The position numbers and the translations under genes are program-made. Below, piece after piece: positions 15,938 to 23,364 of a DNA stretch of 29,547 bases. This stretch comes from GCA-016700035 sp964646575 (lineage in GTDB: Bacteria; Patescibacteriota; Saccharimonadia; CAILAD01; GCA-016700035), in assembly GCA_964646575.1 (NCBI GenBank), contig CAZYFT010000006.1, positions 1-29,547 on the forward strand. The letters run 5' to 3'. Position 1 is the first letter of the stretch, and every line of letters begins with the position of its first letter. Below the pieces are notes generated by a model. That model did not search any database. It saw only the letters and a program-made list of their open reading frames with translations, and was not told the origin of the DNA.

Positions 15938-16315
15938 TCAGCCGGTGAAGCTGATGTTGGCCCCTCCGCCTCCGTGGGTCTGGGTGACGGGTGTCTCGAC
16001 CGGCGGGAGCGGCCTGATGTAGGGCGGCAACTCCACGACGAGCGCGGTGTCGATCTCCGGCTCGGGCAGGTCGGGGGTGGTCGTGGGCGGCGTCTCCGGC
16101 ACGGTGGTCGGGACGGGCTCGGGCGCGACGGTGGTCGTGGTCGTCTCGGGGGCGACCGTGGTGGTCGGCTCCTCGTACGGGGTCGTCGTGGTGGTCTCCT
16201 CGTGGCAGTCGTCGTCGTAGTACGACGTTGCGCCGGCGGAGGAGCTGGAGATGCTGATGCCGATGATCGTGATGATCACCGCGATGATGCCGATGATGGC
16301 TCGCTTCTTGGTCAT
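15938..16315 (-). CDS. Secreted Thr/Pro/Glu-rich surface protein (125 aa)
   Basis: Signal peptide or anchor (MTKKRAIIGIIAVIITIIG then ISISSSSAGA), followed by a Thr-rich low-complexity region of repeated (E)TTTTTVAPE/P units (about residues 39-80), a Pro-rich segment (LPPYIRPLPPVETP) and a Gly-rich end. Mucin-like stalks of this type are common in secreted actinobacterial proteins and may be glycosylated; the function is unknown. Start ATG at 16315 with GGGAG about 8 nt upstream. Stop TGA. Extremely GC-rich compared with its neighbours, the most extreme in the window. The opposite-strand ORFs through this region are codon-bias artefacts. Confidence 0.8.
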   Translation of the reverse strand: MTKKRAIIGIIAVIITIIGISISSSSAGATSYYDDDCHEETTTTTPYEEPTTTVAPETTTTTVAPEPVPTTVPETPPTTTPDLPEPEIDTALVVELPPYIRPLPPVETPVTQTHGGGGANISFTG

Positions 16316-16372
16316 GAGAGGTACTCCCTGGTTCGGGTCGGGTGGTAATCGCGGTGTTGCGAGAACCGTATA

Positions 16373-16401
16373 ATATTAGCATAAAAGCTATAAAAAGTCA
16401 A
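16373..16401 (-). promoter_or_regulatory. Promoter of the 15938 gene
   Basis: Minus-strand TTGACT (complement of 16396-16401), 17-nt spacer, TAATAT (complement of 16373-16378) preceded by TGC. The ATGCTAATAT core is the same as in the promoter of the 374 gene. Confidence 0.8.
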
Positions 16402-16434
16402 TAGAAAAACCTCCACAAAACAGCTTTCTTCAGG

Positions 16435-16440
16435 TATAAT
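16435..16440 (+). promoter_or_regulatory. alaS -10 box, predicted leaderless
   Basis: A perfect TATAAT ends 8 nt before the alaS ATG. No Shine-Dalgarno site exists, and no convincing -35 box is seen. Confidence 0.55.
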
Positions 16441-16448
16441 CTACAGAT

Positions 16449-18359
16449 ATGAATGCTCAAGAAGTCCGCAAAAAATACCTAGAATTCATGGCTCGCCAGG
16501 GTCATGTTATTGTGCCACGTGCAAATATCGTTCCAGATGGCGACCCGACCACCCTTTTTACCGGTTCTGGCATGCAGCCAATGGTGCCATATTTGCTGGG
16601 TGAGCCACATTCTGAAGGTAAGCGATTGGCAGATTCGCAGACCTGTATCCGTGTGCAGGATATCGATGAAGTTGGCGATACGAGCCACACCACATTTTTT
16701 GAAATGCTTGGGAATTGGTCGTTGGGTGATTATTTTAAACAGCAGCAAATTCGCTGGTTTTGGGAATTCCTCATTGCAGAGCTCAAACTCGATCCCAGTA
16801 AAATCTACGTGAGCTGTTTTGCTGGCGATGAAAAACTTGGCATTCCGCGCGATGAAGAGGCAGCTGGTGTCTGGAAGGAACTTTTTGAGGCTGTGGGTGT
16901 TGATGCAAAAATTGTAGAAATTGGAGCCGCCGAAAATGGAGATAGAGATGGCATGCAGGGCGGACGAATTTTTTACTATGATGCTAAAGAGAACTGGTGG
17001 AGCCGAGCGGGCGTGCCGGAAAATATGCCAGTGGGCGAGCCGGGCGGCCCGGATAGCGAGGTGTTTTACGACTTTGGGGAAGCCCACCATGACGCAAGTT
17101 TTGGTGAGCCACATCCAGCGAGTGATAGTCCACGCTTTTTAGAAATTGGTAACTCAGTATTTATGCAGTACATCAAAACCGAGTCTGGTTTTGACGAGTT
17201 GCGGCATAAAAATATCGATTTTGGCGGTGGCTTGGAGCGTTTGGCAGCAGCAGCAATTGACTCACCAGATGTGTATCGCACGAGCATTTTGTGGCCAATC
17301 GTCAAAAAGCTCATAGAGCTTACAGGTACGGCTTATGAGGGTAACGAAGCTGCCATGCGCATTATTGCCGACCATGTGCGGGGTGCAACTTTTATGGCGG
17401 TTGATGGTGTGCGGCCAAGCAATACGGCTCAAGGCTATGTGATGCGCCGATTAGTAAGACGGGCAATTCGTGGCGGGCTAGAGCTTGGTGTTCAGACAGG
17501 GCTGATGGCTGCAGTGGTGCCAGTGGTAATTGATATCTATAAGGATGACTATGCGGAAGTTGTAGAGAGAGCTGAAGATGTGCTGAGCGTATTGCAGGCC
17601 GAGGAAGAAGCCTTCCGTAAGACGCTGGAGCGTGGCTTACGAGAGTTTGAAAAACGTACGTCAGAACTCGATTTTACACAGCGACCGCCGGTGCCTACCG
17701 GAAAGCGTACGGAGCTTACGGGCAAGCTTATCTTTCAACTTTCTGATACCTATGGTTTCCCAGCTGAACTGAGTTTGGAAGAGGCCGAAAAAGAAGATGT
17801 GCCGGTTGCGGCCAATTGGCAGGATGAATTTAGTCGACTCCTCGACGAGCAAAAAAACCGTTCCCGCACTGCAACAGCCGGACAGTTTAAGGGTGGACTT
17901 GCAGATCATTCGGCTAAAACCGTACAGTATCATACTGCTACCCATCTGATGTATCGCGCACTGCGTAATGTACTTGGTGGTCATGTAATGCAACGAGGTA
18001 GCAACATTACACCTGAACGTTTGCGGTTTGACTTCTCGCATACCGAAAAAATGACTCCAGAGCAAATCGCTGAAGTTGAGCGCATTGTAAATGATGTGAT
18101 TGCTCGTAACTTAGAAGTGAGTTTTGTGGAGATGGGTAAGGATGAGGCGTTTGAAGCTGGCGCACTGGGCGCTTTTGGTGAAAAATATCCAGATGTTGTG
18201 AAGGTTTACACGGTTGGGGATGCAGCTGGAGATTGGTATAGTCGCGAGATTTGTGGTGGGCCACACGTGCCACGCACAGGTGAACTCGGCACATTCCGCA
18301 TCGTAAAAGAAGAGAGTTCATCGGCAGGCGTACGCCGCATTAAGGCTGTTTTAGAATAA
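16449..18359 (+). CDS. alaS: Alanyl-tRNA synthetase lacking the C-Ala domain
   Basis: Class II enzyme charging tRNA-Ala. The N-terminal catalytic domain carries TLFTGSGMQPM, FFEMLGNWSLGDYF and the GGGLERLAA motif 3; a helical tRNA-recognition domain follows, then the editing domain with its zinc/active-site residues H495 and H499 (HTATH) and C602 and H606 (CGGPH). The protein stops at 636 aa, about 30 residues past the CxxxH, whereas typical bacterial AlaRS has ~870 aa with an oligomerisation helix and the DHHA1/C-Ala domain. A terminator hairpin follows the TAA at once, so this is a natural end. Leaderless start predicted. Confidence 0.96.
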   Translation: MNAQEVRKKYLEFMARQGHVIVPRANIVPDGDPTTLFTGSGMQPMVPYLLGEPHSEGKRLADSQTCIRVQDIDEVGDTSHTTFFEMLGNWSLGDYFKQQQIRWFWEFLIAELKLDPSKIYVSCFAGDEKLGIPRDEEAAGVWKELFEAVGVDAKIVEIGAAENGDRDGMQGGRIFYYDAKENWWSRAGVPENMPVGEPGGPDSEVFYDFGEAHHDASFGEPHPASDSPRFLEIGNSVFMQYIKTESGFDELRHKNIDFGGGLERLAAAAIDSPDVYRTSILWPIVKKLIELTGTAYEGNEAAMRIIADHVRGATFMAVDGVRPSNTAQGYVMRRLVRRAIRGGLELGVQTGLMAAVVPVVIDIYKDDYAEVVERAEDVLSVLQAEEEAFRKTLERGLREFEKRTSELDFTQRPPVPTGKRTELTGKLIFQLSDTYGFPAELSLEEAEKEDVPVAANWQDEFSRLLDEQKNRSRTATAGQFKGGLADHSAKTVQYHTATHLMYRALRNVLGGHVMQRGSNITPERLRFDFSHTEKMTPEQIAEVERIVNDVIARNLEVSFVEMGKDEAFEAGALGAFGEKYPDVVKVYTVGDAAGDWYSREICGGPHVPRTGELGTFRIVKEESSSAGVRRIKAVLE

Positions 18360-18388
18360 AAAAGACCCACACGCCTGAACGTGTGGGT
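18357..18388 (-). terminator. Shared terminator between alaS and the 18397-19777 operon
   Basis: ACCCACACG (18365-18373) pairs with CGTGTGGGT (18380-18388). The A7 run just after the alaS stop is the U-tract for the minus-strand operon. Confidence 0.8.
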
Positions 18389-18396
18389 AGGTAAGA

Positions 18397-18510
18397 CTAG
18401 CTGTCAGTCTCGGAATCTCTCAGTTGGCCGGCGAGCCAGCGCAGACCAGCAAAGCAGAGTCCTACTGCCAGGCTGAGCCCGACCAGGAAAGATCTGTAAG
18501 GGTGCTTCAT
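18397..18510 (-). CDS. Micro membrane protein (37 aa)
   Basis: Reads from ATG at 18510 to TAG: basic start (MKHPYRS), one hydrophobic span (FLVGLSLAVGLCFAGL), then a charged tail RDSETDS. GGGAGGT lies about 6 nt upstream, inside the end of the 18654 gene. It is the last gene of the phosphatidyltransferase operon. Too short for family assignment. The ribosome site, operon position and similar composition of its neighbours argue that it is real. Confidence 0.6.
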   Translation of the reverse strand: MKHPYRSFLVGLSLAVGLCFAGLRWLAGQLRDSETDS

Positions 18511-18513
18511 TGC

Positions 18514-18654
18514 CTACCTCCCGTACGGATCGTAGCTCTCGGCATAGCCGCGACGCCACTCATCTTCGATGTCGGCCGACCATCCGAGTGCCTTGTAGAT
18601 GAGCCACGCCAGCCCACCGACCGCGAGTGCCGCCAGGGCCAGTCGCTTACGCAT
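18514..18654 (-). CDS. Micro membrane protein (46 aa)
   Basis: ATG at 18654 with GGAGG 7 nt upstream; it overlaps the preceding TGA by one base (TGATG), so translational coupling is likely. One span (LALAALAVGGLAWLIYKAL) then an acidic/aromatic tail ending SYDPYGR. The longer upstream start at 18699 is rejected because it overlaps the preceding gene and lacks a ribosome site. Function unknown. Confidence 0.62.
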   Translation of the reverse strand: MRKRLALAALAVGGLAWLIYKALGWSADIEDEWRRGYAESYDPYGR

Positions 18655-18755
18655 CAGTAGTCCTCCAGCGTGTAGCCCACCAGTCGCCTCAGCAACCACC
18701 AGGCCAGTCCTGTCACTCCGACGAGTGTCAGAGTCACGCCGATTCGCTTCTTCAT
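18654..18755 (-). CDS. Micro membrane protein (33 aa)
   Basis: ATG at 18755 with GGGAGGA about 6 nt upstream; ends in TGA that overlaps the next start. Sequence: basic MKKR, one span (GVTLTLVGVTGLAWWLL), then RRLVGYTLEDY. Its layout (basic, span, short acidic tail) matches the other micro proteins of this operon. Function unknown. Confidence 0.6.
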   Translation of the reverse strand: MKKRIGVTLTLVGVTGLAWWLLRRLVGYTLEDY

Positions 18756-18806
18756 GGGCTTCCTCCCGTTGTCTGAGTTGTGAAACGTTTGCCTAGTTTC
18801 TGCCTC

Positions 18807-18938
18807 TCACCCTTTTTGAGTGGTAGGCAAATCGGACGATGCTAGGCCGGTGCCAAAAGCAGCAGCGATGGCTCCGAACACAATCAGCGCGCCCGCACCT
18901 GCGGTTGCGATGCAGATGAGCTTCAGTTTTGCCTTCAT
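18807..18938 (-). CDS. Micro membrane protein (43 aa)
   Basis: ATG at 18938 overlaps the TGA of the phosphatidyltransferase gene in an ATGA arrangement, with AGGAGG 4 nt upstream, inside the end of that gene. Basic MKAKLK, a long Ala/Gly-rich hydrophobic span (ICIATAGAGALIVFGAIAAA), then a polar tail ending TTQKG. The overlap indicates coupled translation and argues for a linked function, perhaps an accessory subunit of the enzyme. TGA stop. Confidence 0.65.
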   Translation of the reverse strand: MKAKLKLICIATAGAGALIVFGAIAAAFGTGLASSDLPTTQKG

Positions 18939-19777
18939 GATGCCTCCTGGTTGAGGGTGTGTCGACGTGCCCAACGCCTGAGCTCATGTACCGAGCGGGT
19001 CTGGGGAATCATCACGTCACGCTTACGCGCGGTGGTCTGAAAATTCCAGAGATCCACACGATGCAGGTGCAGGCTCTTGTCGGCGAAATAGCGGGCAATG
19101 ATCAAGGTGCTGGTCAGCCACAGGGCGCCAACTGCCGAGTCTGGAAAGACGATGGTGAGGATGTAGGCCAGTACGAAAGAAAGTGACTGGATGGTGAACT
19201 TGATCTTGCCGAAGACATTTGCGCCAGGCAGATCGACATCACCGAGTGCGTCGACGGCCAACTTGGTATCACGAGCGATCAGAACCAGCTTGAGTTCAAT
19301 CCAGATGACCCATCCAAGTGCACCAAGGAGTGGCAGGAATACCAGCCAACCCTGCAGATGCCAGGTCAGCACCAAGTAGGTGATGGCGAGCACCAAAATC
19401 AAGACCTTGTCTGCGGCCGGATCAATCGCCTTACCGAAGTCGGAAACGGCATTGAGGCGACGAGCCAAAGGTCCGTCGAGTCCGTCGAGAATGATCAGTC
19501 CGGCGGCGACACCAAGCCACATCCAAGCCGAGTTGGTCTCAGCGTTCCAGATAGCTGCGCCGAGTTGGTAAGCCACGAAAGGCGACACGATGATGCGGGC
19601 GACGGACATGGCGTTGGGTACGCTGTTGACCGCTCGAGCAGTGCTCGGCCAGTAGTACTTCATGATGAGCAGCCACCAGCCCAAGAGCCAGAAGGCTACT
19701 TGATCCAGCAGCCACTTAGCTTCACGAACCACGGGCGGATCTTCACCGGAGTGGTAGTCATAGCTATCGCTGTGCAC
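18935..19777 (-). CDS. CDP-alcohol phosphatidyltransferase family protein
   Basis: Integral membrane enzyme transferring a phosphatidyl group from CDP-diacylglycerol to an alcohol (glycerol phosphate, inositol phosphate or similar). The full family signature DGxxARx8GxxxDxxxD is present in LDGLDGPLARRLN ... DFGKAIDPAADK, with several hydrophobic spans around it. 280 aa, with an extra ~50-residue N-terminus before the first conserved region. PgsA-like, but the alcohol cannot be told. Start GTG at 19777 with AAGGGAA 6 nt upstream; a promoter lies at 19815-19843. Stop TGA. GC-rich codons unlike ftsA beside it. It heads a five-gene operon with four micro membrane proteins. An acquired lipid-modifying unit is plausible. 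Confidence 0.88.
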   Translation of the reverse strand: MHSDSYDYHSGEDPPVVREAKWLLDQVAFWLLGWWLLIMKYYWPSTARAVNSVPNAMSVARIIVSPFVAYQLGAAIWNAETNSAWMWLGVAAGLIILDGLDGPLARRLNAVSDFGKAIDPAADKVLILVLAITYLVLTWHLQGWLVFLPLLGALGWVIWIELKLVLIARDTKLAVDALGDVDLPGANVFGKIKFTIQSLSFVLAYILTIVFPDSAVGALWLTSTLIIARYFADKSLHLHRVDLWNFQTTARKRDVMIPQTRSVHELRRWARRHTLNQEAS

Positions 19778-19814
19778 AGCTAGTTCCCTTCAGTAAAGGT
19801 GCAAAACTGGCGCA

Positions 19815-19843
19815 ATTATCTCCTATGCATCAGGTTTTTTCAA
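19815..19843 (-). promoter_or_regulatory. Promoter of the phosphatidyltransferase operon
   Basis: Minus-strand TTGAAA (complement of 19838-19843), 17-nt spacer, GATAAT (complement of 19815-19820). Confidence 0.65.
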
Positions 19844-19857
19844 GAAGAAAGCCGCCG

Positions 19858-19866
19858 TGGTAGAAT
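19858..19866 (+). promoter_or_regulatory. Extended -10 promoter of the ftsA-like gene, predicted leaderless
   Basis: TGG-TAGAAT (TAGAAT 19861-19866) ends 9 nt before the ATG. No ribosome site is visible. Confidence 0.55.
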
Positions 19867-19875
19867 AGAGGCTAT

Positions 19876-21159
19876 ATGGCGCTTAAGCTTCCAAAAATTC
19901 CTAAATTTGGGAAAAATACGAACCTAGGTTCTGCCGCAAAGCAGGATCCCTATATTGTGTCTTTAGATATCGGCACAGAATATGTAAAAGCCTTGGTGGG
20001 TGAAGTGAAGGGGGATCACGTAGAAATCATCGGTGCCTCCAAGCAGCGCCAGCGACTTACTGATATGGCTGGCGGGGCTGTAACTGACATTGCTGGTGTG
20101 GTTGATAATTGCGATAAGGCCCTGCGAGAAGCGGAGAAAATGTCTGGTGTGGTGGCGCGCAATACGGTGATTGGTATTGCTGGCGAGCTCGTAAAAGGCA
20201 TGAGCACTACGGTAAGTTATCGTCGAGCACGACCGGAGGTGCAAATCGATATGGTGGAGCTCAAAGACATCATCGAGCGTGTGCAACGCACGGCGTTCGA
20301 TAAAGTTCGTGATCAGCTTTCTTGGGAGACTGGTAGTAATGATATGCAGGTAAAGCTGGTGAATGCGGCCGTGGTAGATGTTACTATTGATGGCTATCGA
20401 GTTACGAATCCGATAGGCTTTCAGGGTCAGGATGTTTCGATTGCCGTTTTTACGGCTTTTGCGCCAATGGTGCATTTGGGTGCGCTGCAGTCTGTCGCTC
20501 GTGATTTGGACCTCAACCTCATAAATATCGCTGCTGAACCGTTTGCGGTGGCTAAAAGCGTTGGGGCTGATGATAGTACTGAATTTTCGGCAATCTTTAT
20601 CGATATTGGCGGTGGCACATCAGACATTGCCGTAGTGAATAACGGTGGTGTGGTTGGCACTAAGATGTTTGCCATTGGTGGGCGCAGTTTTACTAAGCGT
20701 ATTGCGCAAAGTCTGAGCGTGAGCTTCGAAGAGGCTGAGAAGCTTAAGCTAGAGCACTCGGCTGGGGCGCTGGCTAAAGCTGAAGAGTCAGCTGTAACAG
20801 AGGCCCTAGAAACCGATGTTGAGGTCTGGTTGTCTGGTGTGGAGTTGTCGCTTTCTGAATTTGATGAGCTTGATCACTTACCGAACCGCATTTTGCTGTG
20901 TGGTGGTGGCTCTGGTTTGCCCGAAATTAAAAAGGCCCTCCAAACCGAATGGTATAAAGACTTGCCGTTTGCTCGTAAGCCCAAGATAGATTTTGTGGCT
21001 CCAGCCGATGTAAATCGCGTGCTCGATCACACAGGCCGACTCACGAGTCCACAAGACATCACGCCAATGGGTCTGGCTAATCTGGCGCTCGACATTGTAG
21101 GCACCGAGGCTAAAGGCGAGCAACTTTTACAGCGTCTCAGTCGCACGCTCTCGATATAA
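19876..21159 (+). CDS. FtsA-like actin-family ATPase
   Basis: Actin/Hsp70-fold protein of 427 aa with an SHS2 insertion. Seen: phosphate-1 SLDIGTEYVKA near residue 30, the SHS2/1C segment (about 90-190, with VIGIAGE and NPIGFQGQDV), phosphate-2 FIDIGGGTSDIAVV, and the adenosine motif LLCGGGSGLPEI. FtsA anchors FtsZ to the membrane; the C-terminal end (QLLQRLSRTLSI) could be the amphipathic membrane-targeting helix. PilM of type IV pili has a related fold. FtsA is preferred because of the SHS2 segment and because no pil genes are nearby. Stop TAA. Confidence 0.85.
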   Translation: MALKLPKIPKFGKNTNLGSAAKQDPYIVSLDIGTEYVKALVGEVKGDHVEIIGASKQRQRLTDMAGGAVTDIAGVVDNCDKALREAEKMSGVVARNTVIGIAGELVKGMSTTVSYRRARPEVQIDMVELKDIIERVQRTAFDKVRDQLSWETGSNDMQVKLVNAAVVDVTIDGYRVTNPIGFQGQDVSIAVFTAFAPMVHLGALQSVARDLDLNLINIAAEPFAVAKSVGADDSTEFSAIFIDIGGGTSDIAVVNNGGVVGTKMFAIGGRSFTKRIAQSLSVSFEEAEKLKLEHSAGALAKAEESAVTEALETDVEVWLSGVELSLSEFDELDHLPNRILLCGGGSGLPEIKKALQTEWYKDLPFARKPKIDFVAPADVNRVLDHTGRLTSPQDITPMGLANLALDIVGTEAKGEQLLQRLSRTLSI

Positions 21160-21163
21160 TATA

Positions 21164-21192
21164 TTGACTCAATAGTATTACAATTGTATAAT
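21164..21192 (+). promoter_or_regulatory. Promoter of the 21226 gene
   Basis: TTGACT (21164-21169), 17-nt spacer, perfect TATAAT (21187-21192). Confidence 0.8.
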
Positions 21193-21225
21193 TAAACATC
21201 TTTCGCACCTAGTACTGGAGTGAGT

Positions 21226-21627
21226 GTGTTGGCAATTTGTATCATCTGTATCTTCGGAGTGATGATTCTCTCGAATGGACGCTGGCGTAAGCTGAGTTGT
21301 GAGACGAACAATTGGTATGAGAGTGAGTATGCTTCGTGGTCTACCAAGCCGAATGTGCAGGTGCTCATGGAGTCATGTACAGTGCCTCCCCAGCCTTTCC
21401 GCAAGCAGGCTCTCTTGTCTTTTAAGACAACAGTAGTGCTCACTATACTTCTTCTAGTGTGGCGCTTTGTCTTCACGCCCGACCCGTTGCTGTTCTTTTT
21501 TGCGGCGTACTATTGCATACCGCTTTGGACGGTGCGGTTCTTCAGGGGGTACAACTACGTCAACAAGTGTGCACAACGCGAAAGGGAGCGTTGGGCACGC
21601 GAAAACTCTACCTCTTCACGCGAGTGA
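21226..21627 (+). CDS. Small membrane protein of unknown function (133 aa)
   Basis: The start is taken at GTG 21226 because GGAG lies 5 nt upstream; the in-frame GTG at 21220 overlaps that site. N-terminal hydrophobic span (LAICIICIFGVMI), a polar Trp/Tyr-rich loop, then two close hydrophobic segments (TTVVLTILLLVW and PLLFFFAAYYCIPLW), and a basic/acidic tail. No family recognised. It ends in TGA and has its own promoter and a terminator overlapping its 3' end, so it is an autonomous unit placed between ftsA-like and the 21682 gene. GC content is less extreme than in other accessory genes. Confidence 0.75.
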   Translation: MLAICIICIFGVMILSNGRWRKLSCETNNWYESEYASWSTKPNVQVLMESCTVPPQPFRKQALLSFKTTVVLTILLLVWRFVFTPDPLLFFFAAYYCIPLWTVRFFRGYNYVNKCAQRERERWARENSTSSRE

Positions 21628-21643
21628 GGGGGTTTCTTTTTTA
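21612..21643 (+). terminator. Terminator overlapping the end of the 21226 gene
   Basis: CTCTTCAC (21612-21619) pairs with GTGAGGGG (21624-21631, two G-U pairs), loop GCGA, followed by TTTCTTTTTT. Confidence 0.75.
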
Positions 21644-21681
21644 TTCTGTAACTTCTTGTATAATGAAAACTATAACCTCTT

Positions 21682-23264
21682 ATGGCAGAAAAAGAAGACA
21701 GCATTATTTATCTCGAGCATGACGCTGAGATTACCGAAGCCATTACTAAGCTGAAAAAAGCTGGGTCTGATACTGTGCGCATTGTGGTGCCGCCACGTTC
21801 GCCACTGCTGCAGAGCGTAGTGAATCTGAAGTTACTCAAAAAAGCCGCTACTTCTAAGAAAAAAGAACTGGTGTTGGTAACTGGTGATAAGGGTGCAACG
21901 GCACTCGCTGGCAAAGTAGGCATTCCGGTGGCGAAGAACGTTAAGGCAGAGGCGGTTGTGCCAGATGCCGAGCCGGAGCCTAAGGGCGAGAAAGTCGCGG
22001 CCGCTGCGGCAACTGCTGCAGTTCTGGCCTCACCGCTTGCGGCCGACGCTGCCGAAGAGCAGGCGAGTAAAGCTCGTAATGAGGATGTGCCTGTGCAGCG
22101 TTTTGTCGAGCCTGCCTCTGCGAGTAAAAAGACCAAGAAAGCCAAAAAGTCTAAGTCTTCCGGTCGTGGTAAGGTGCCAAATTATAATAAGTTCCAGAAA
22201 TGGATATGGGTCGGCGCCTCCGCGGTTGGCGCAATTCTGCTTATATGGTTGCTTTCGGCCTTCGTGCAAACCGCAACGGTAAATGTGCAGGCGGCAGCCG
22301 ATCGGCGTGATGTAAACACTCAGTTTACGTTGGTTACCAGTGGTGCTACGTCAGGTAGTTCTGTGGCCGCTGAAACGCTAGAGGTTACCAAGGATCTATC
22401 TCAGAGCGTGGAGGCAACTGGAGAAAAAGATGTTGGTTCAAAAGCTACTGGCTCAGTGGCGCTAAAAAACTGTGAGGATTCAAATTCACGCACACTCCCA
22501 GCAGGTACAAAGGTAACCACAGCTGGTAAAACTTTTGTCACCAACGCCGCCGCAACTTTACCAGAGGGAGAGTTCTCAGGTGGTGGTACTGTATGTAATT
22601 CCAAGGCTGTATCGGTGGCAATTACGGCCGCCGAAAATGGCGATCAATATAATTTCTCAAATGCTTCTTTTACGGTTGTTGGCCTGTCTTCTCGCGTTTC
22701 TGGAACAGGAACAACCACCGGTGGTGTTTCTAAGAAAATAAAAGTGGTGGCTCAGTCCGATGTCGATGCGGCTGTAAATACGCTGCTTGAAGGCTCTAAG
22801 GCCGAGGCGCTGACAGAATTAAAAGAAGAGGCTGGTGAAGATCAAAAGGTTTTTGATGATACTCTTACCGCCACGGCCACTACGCGGTCATCAAACCCAC
22901 CGGTTGGCACTGAGGCGACGAATGTGACCGTCAACGTTAAGGCAAAATATACGGTACTGGCAGCTAGCGAGACCGATCTGACGAAAGTTGTTGAGACGGC
23001 ACTGGCTTCGGACCTGAAAGACGGATCTAAGGTTCTTGATGCTGGCCTAGACCAGGCTAAGCTAACAGCGAAGGGTCAGATAAAAACTGGCTACAGCTAC
23101 GCAATGTCCACCGTAGCCTATATTGGGCAGCCAATCGATGCCGAGGCGTTGAAAAAAGAGGTAGCTGGTAAAGCCAAAAAAGAAGTCCCCGACATTGTAA
23201 AACAGTATCCAAATGTAACTGGTGCAACAGTTGATGGTTGGCCGCTGGTGCCAAATATGCCAAT
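21682..23264 (+). CDS. Membrane protein with baseplate-J-like extracytoplasmic region (3' end in gap)
   Basis: N-terminal ~105 residues form an alpha/beta cytoplasmic domain (DTVRIVVPPRSPLLQS ... LVLVTGD), then an Ala/Pro/Lys linker, a membrane span (about residues 173-194), and a beta-rich outer region whose GSKATGSVALKN ... LPAGTKVTT ... TFVT pattern resembles baseplate J/gp47-type proteins annotated in CPR genomes (recollection). Function unknown; a surface assembly or adhesion role is speculative. TATAAT at 21659-21664 is a likely -10 box. The C-terminus is lost in the N gap. The apparent 819-aa ORF that fuses it to MltG is an artefact of the 100-N placeholder. Confidence 0.8.
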
Positions 23265-23364
23265 NNNNNNNNNNNNNNNNNNNNNNNNNNNNNNNNNNNN
23301 NNNNNNNNNNNNNNNNNNNNNNNNNNNNNNNNNNNNNNNNNNNNNNNNNNNNNNNNNNNNNNNN
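23265..23364. other. Assembly gap of exactly 100 N between two genes
   Basis: A 100-N placeholder. The true distance must be larger, since the 5' part of mltG (membrane anchor and first part of its extracellular domain) and the end of the 21682 gene are both missing. Confidence 0.95.

Noticed and set aside
15920..16348. Plus-strand 142-codon and minus-strand 168-codon ORFs over the Thr-rich gene
   Set aside because: They are codon-bias shadows of a GC-rich gene; Gly/Arg/Asp/His-rich nonsense with no ribosome site, whereas the chosen frame has a signal peptide, ribosome site, promoter and terminator.
18793..18987. 64-codon minus-strand ORF in the micro-protein operon
   Set aside because: Out of frame with the 43-aa membrane protein, which has AGGAGG and the ATGA junction; the 64-codon frame is Arg/His/Cys-rich with no ribosome site.
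19358..19783. Plus-strand 141-codon ORF opposite the phosphatidyltransferase gene
   Set aside because: The minus-strand frame carries the complete CDP-alcohol phosphatidyltransferase signature and membrane spans; the plus-strand frame has none.
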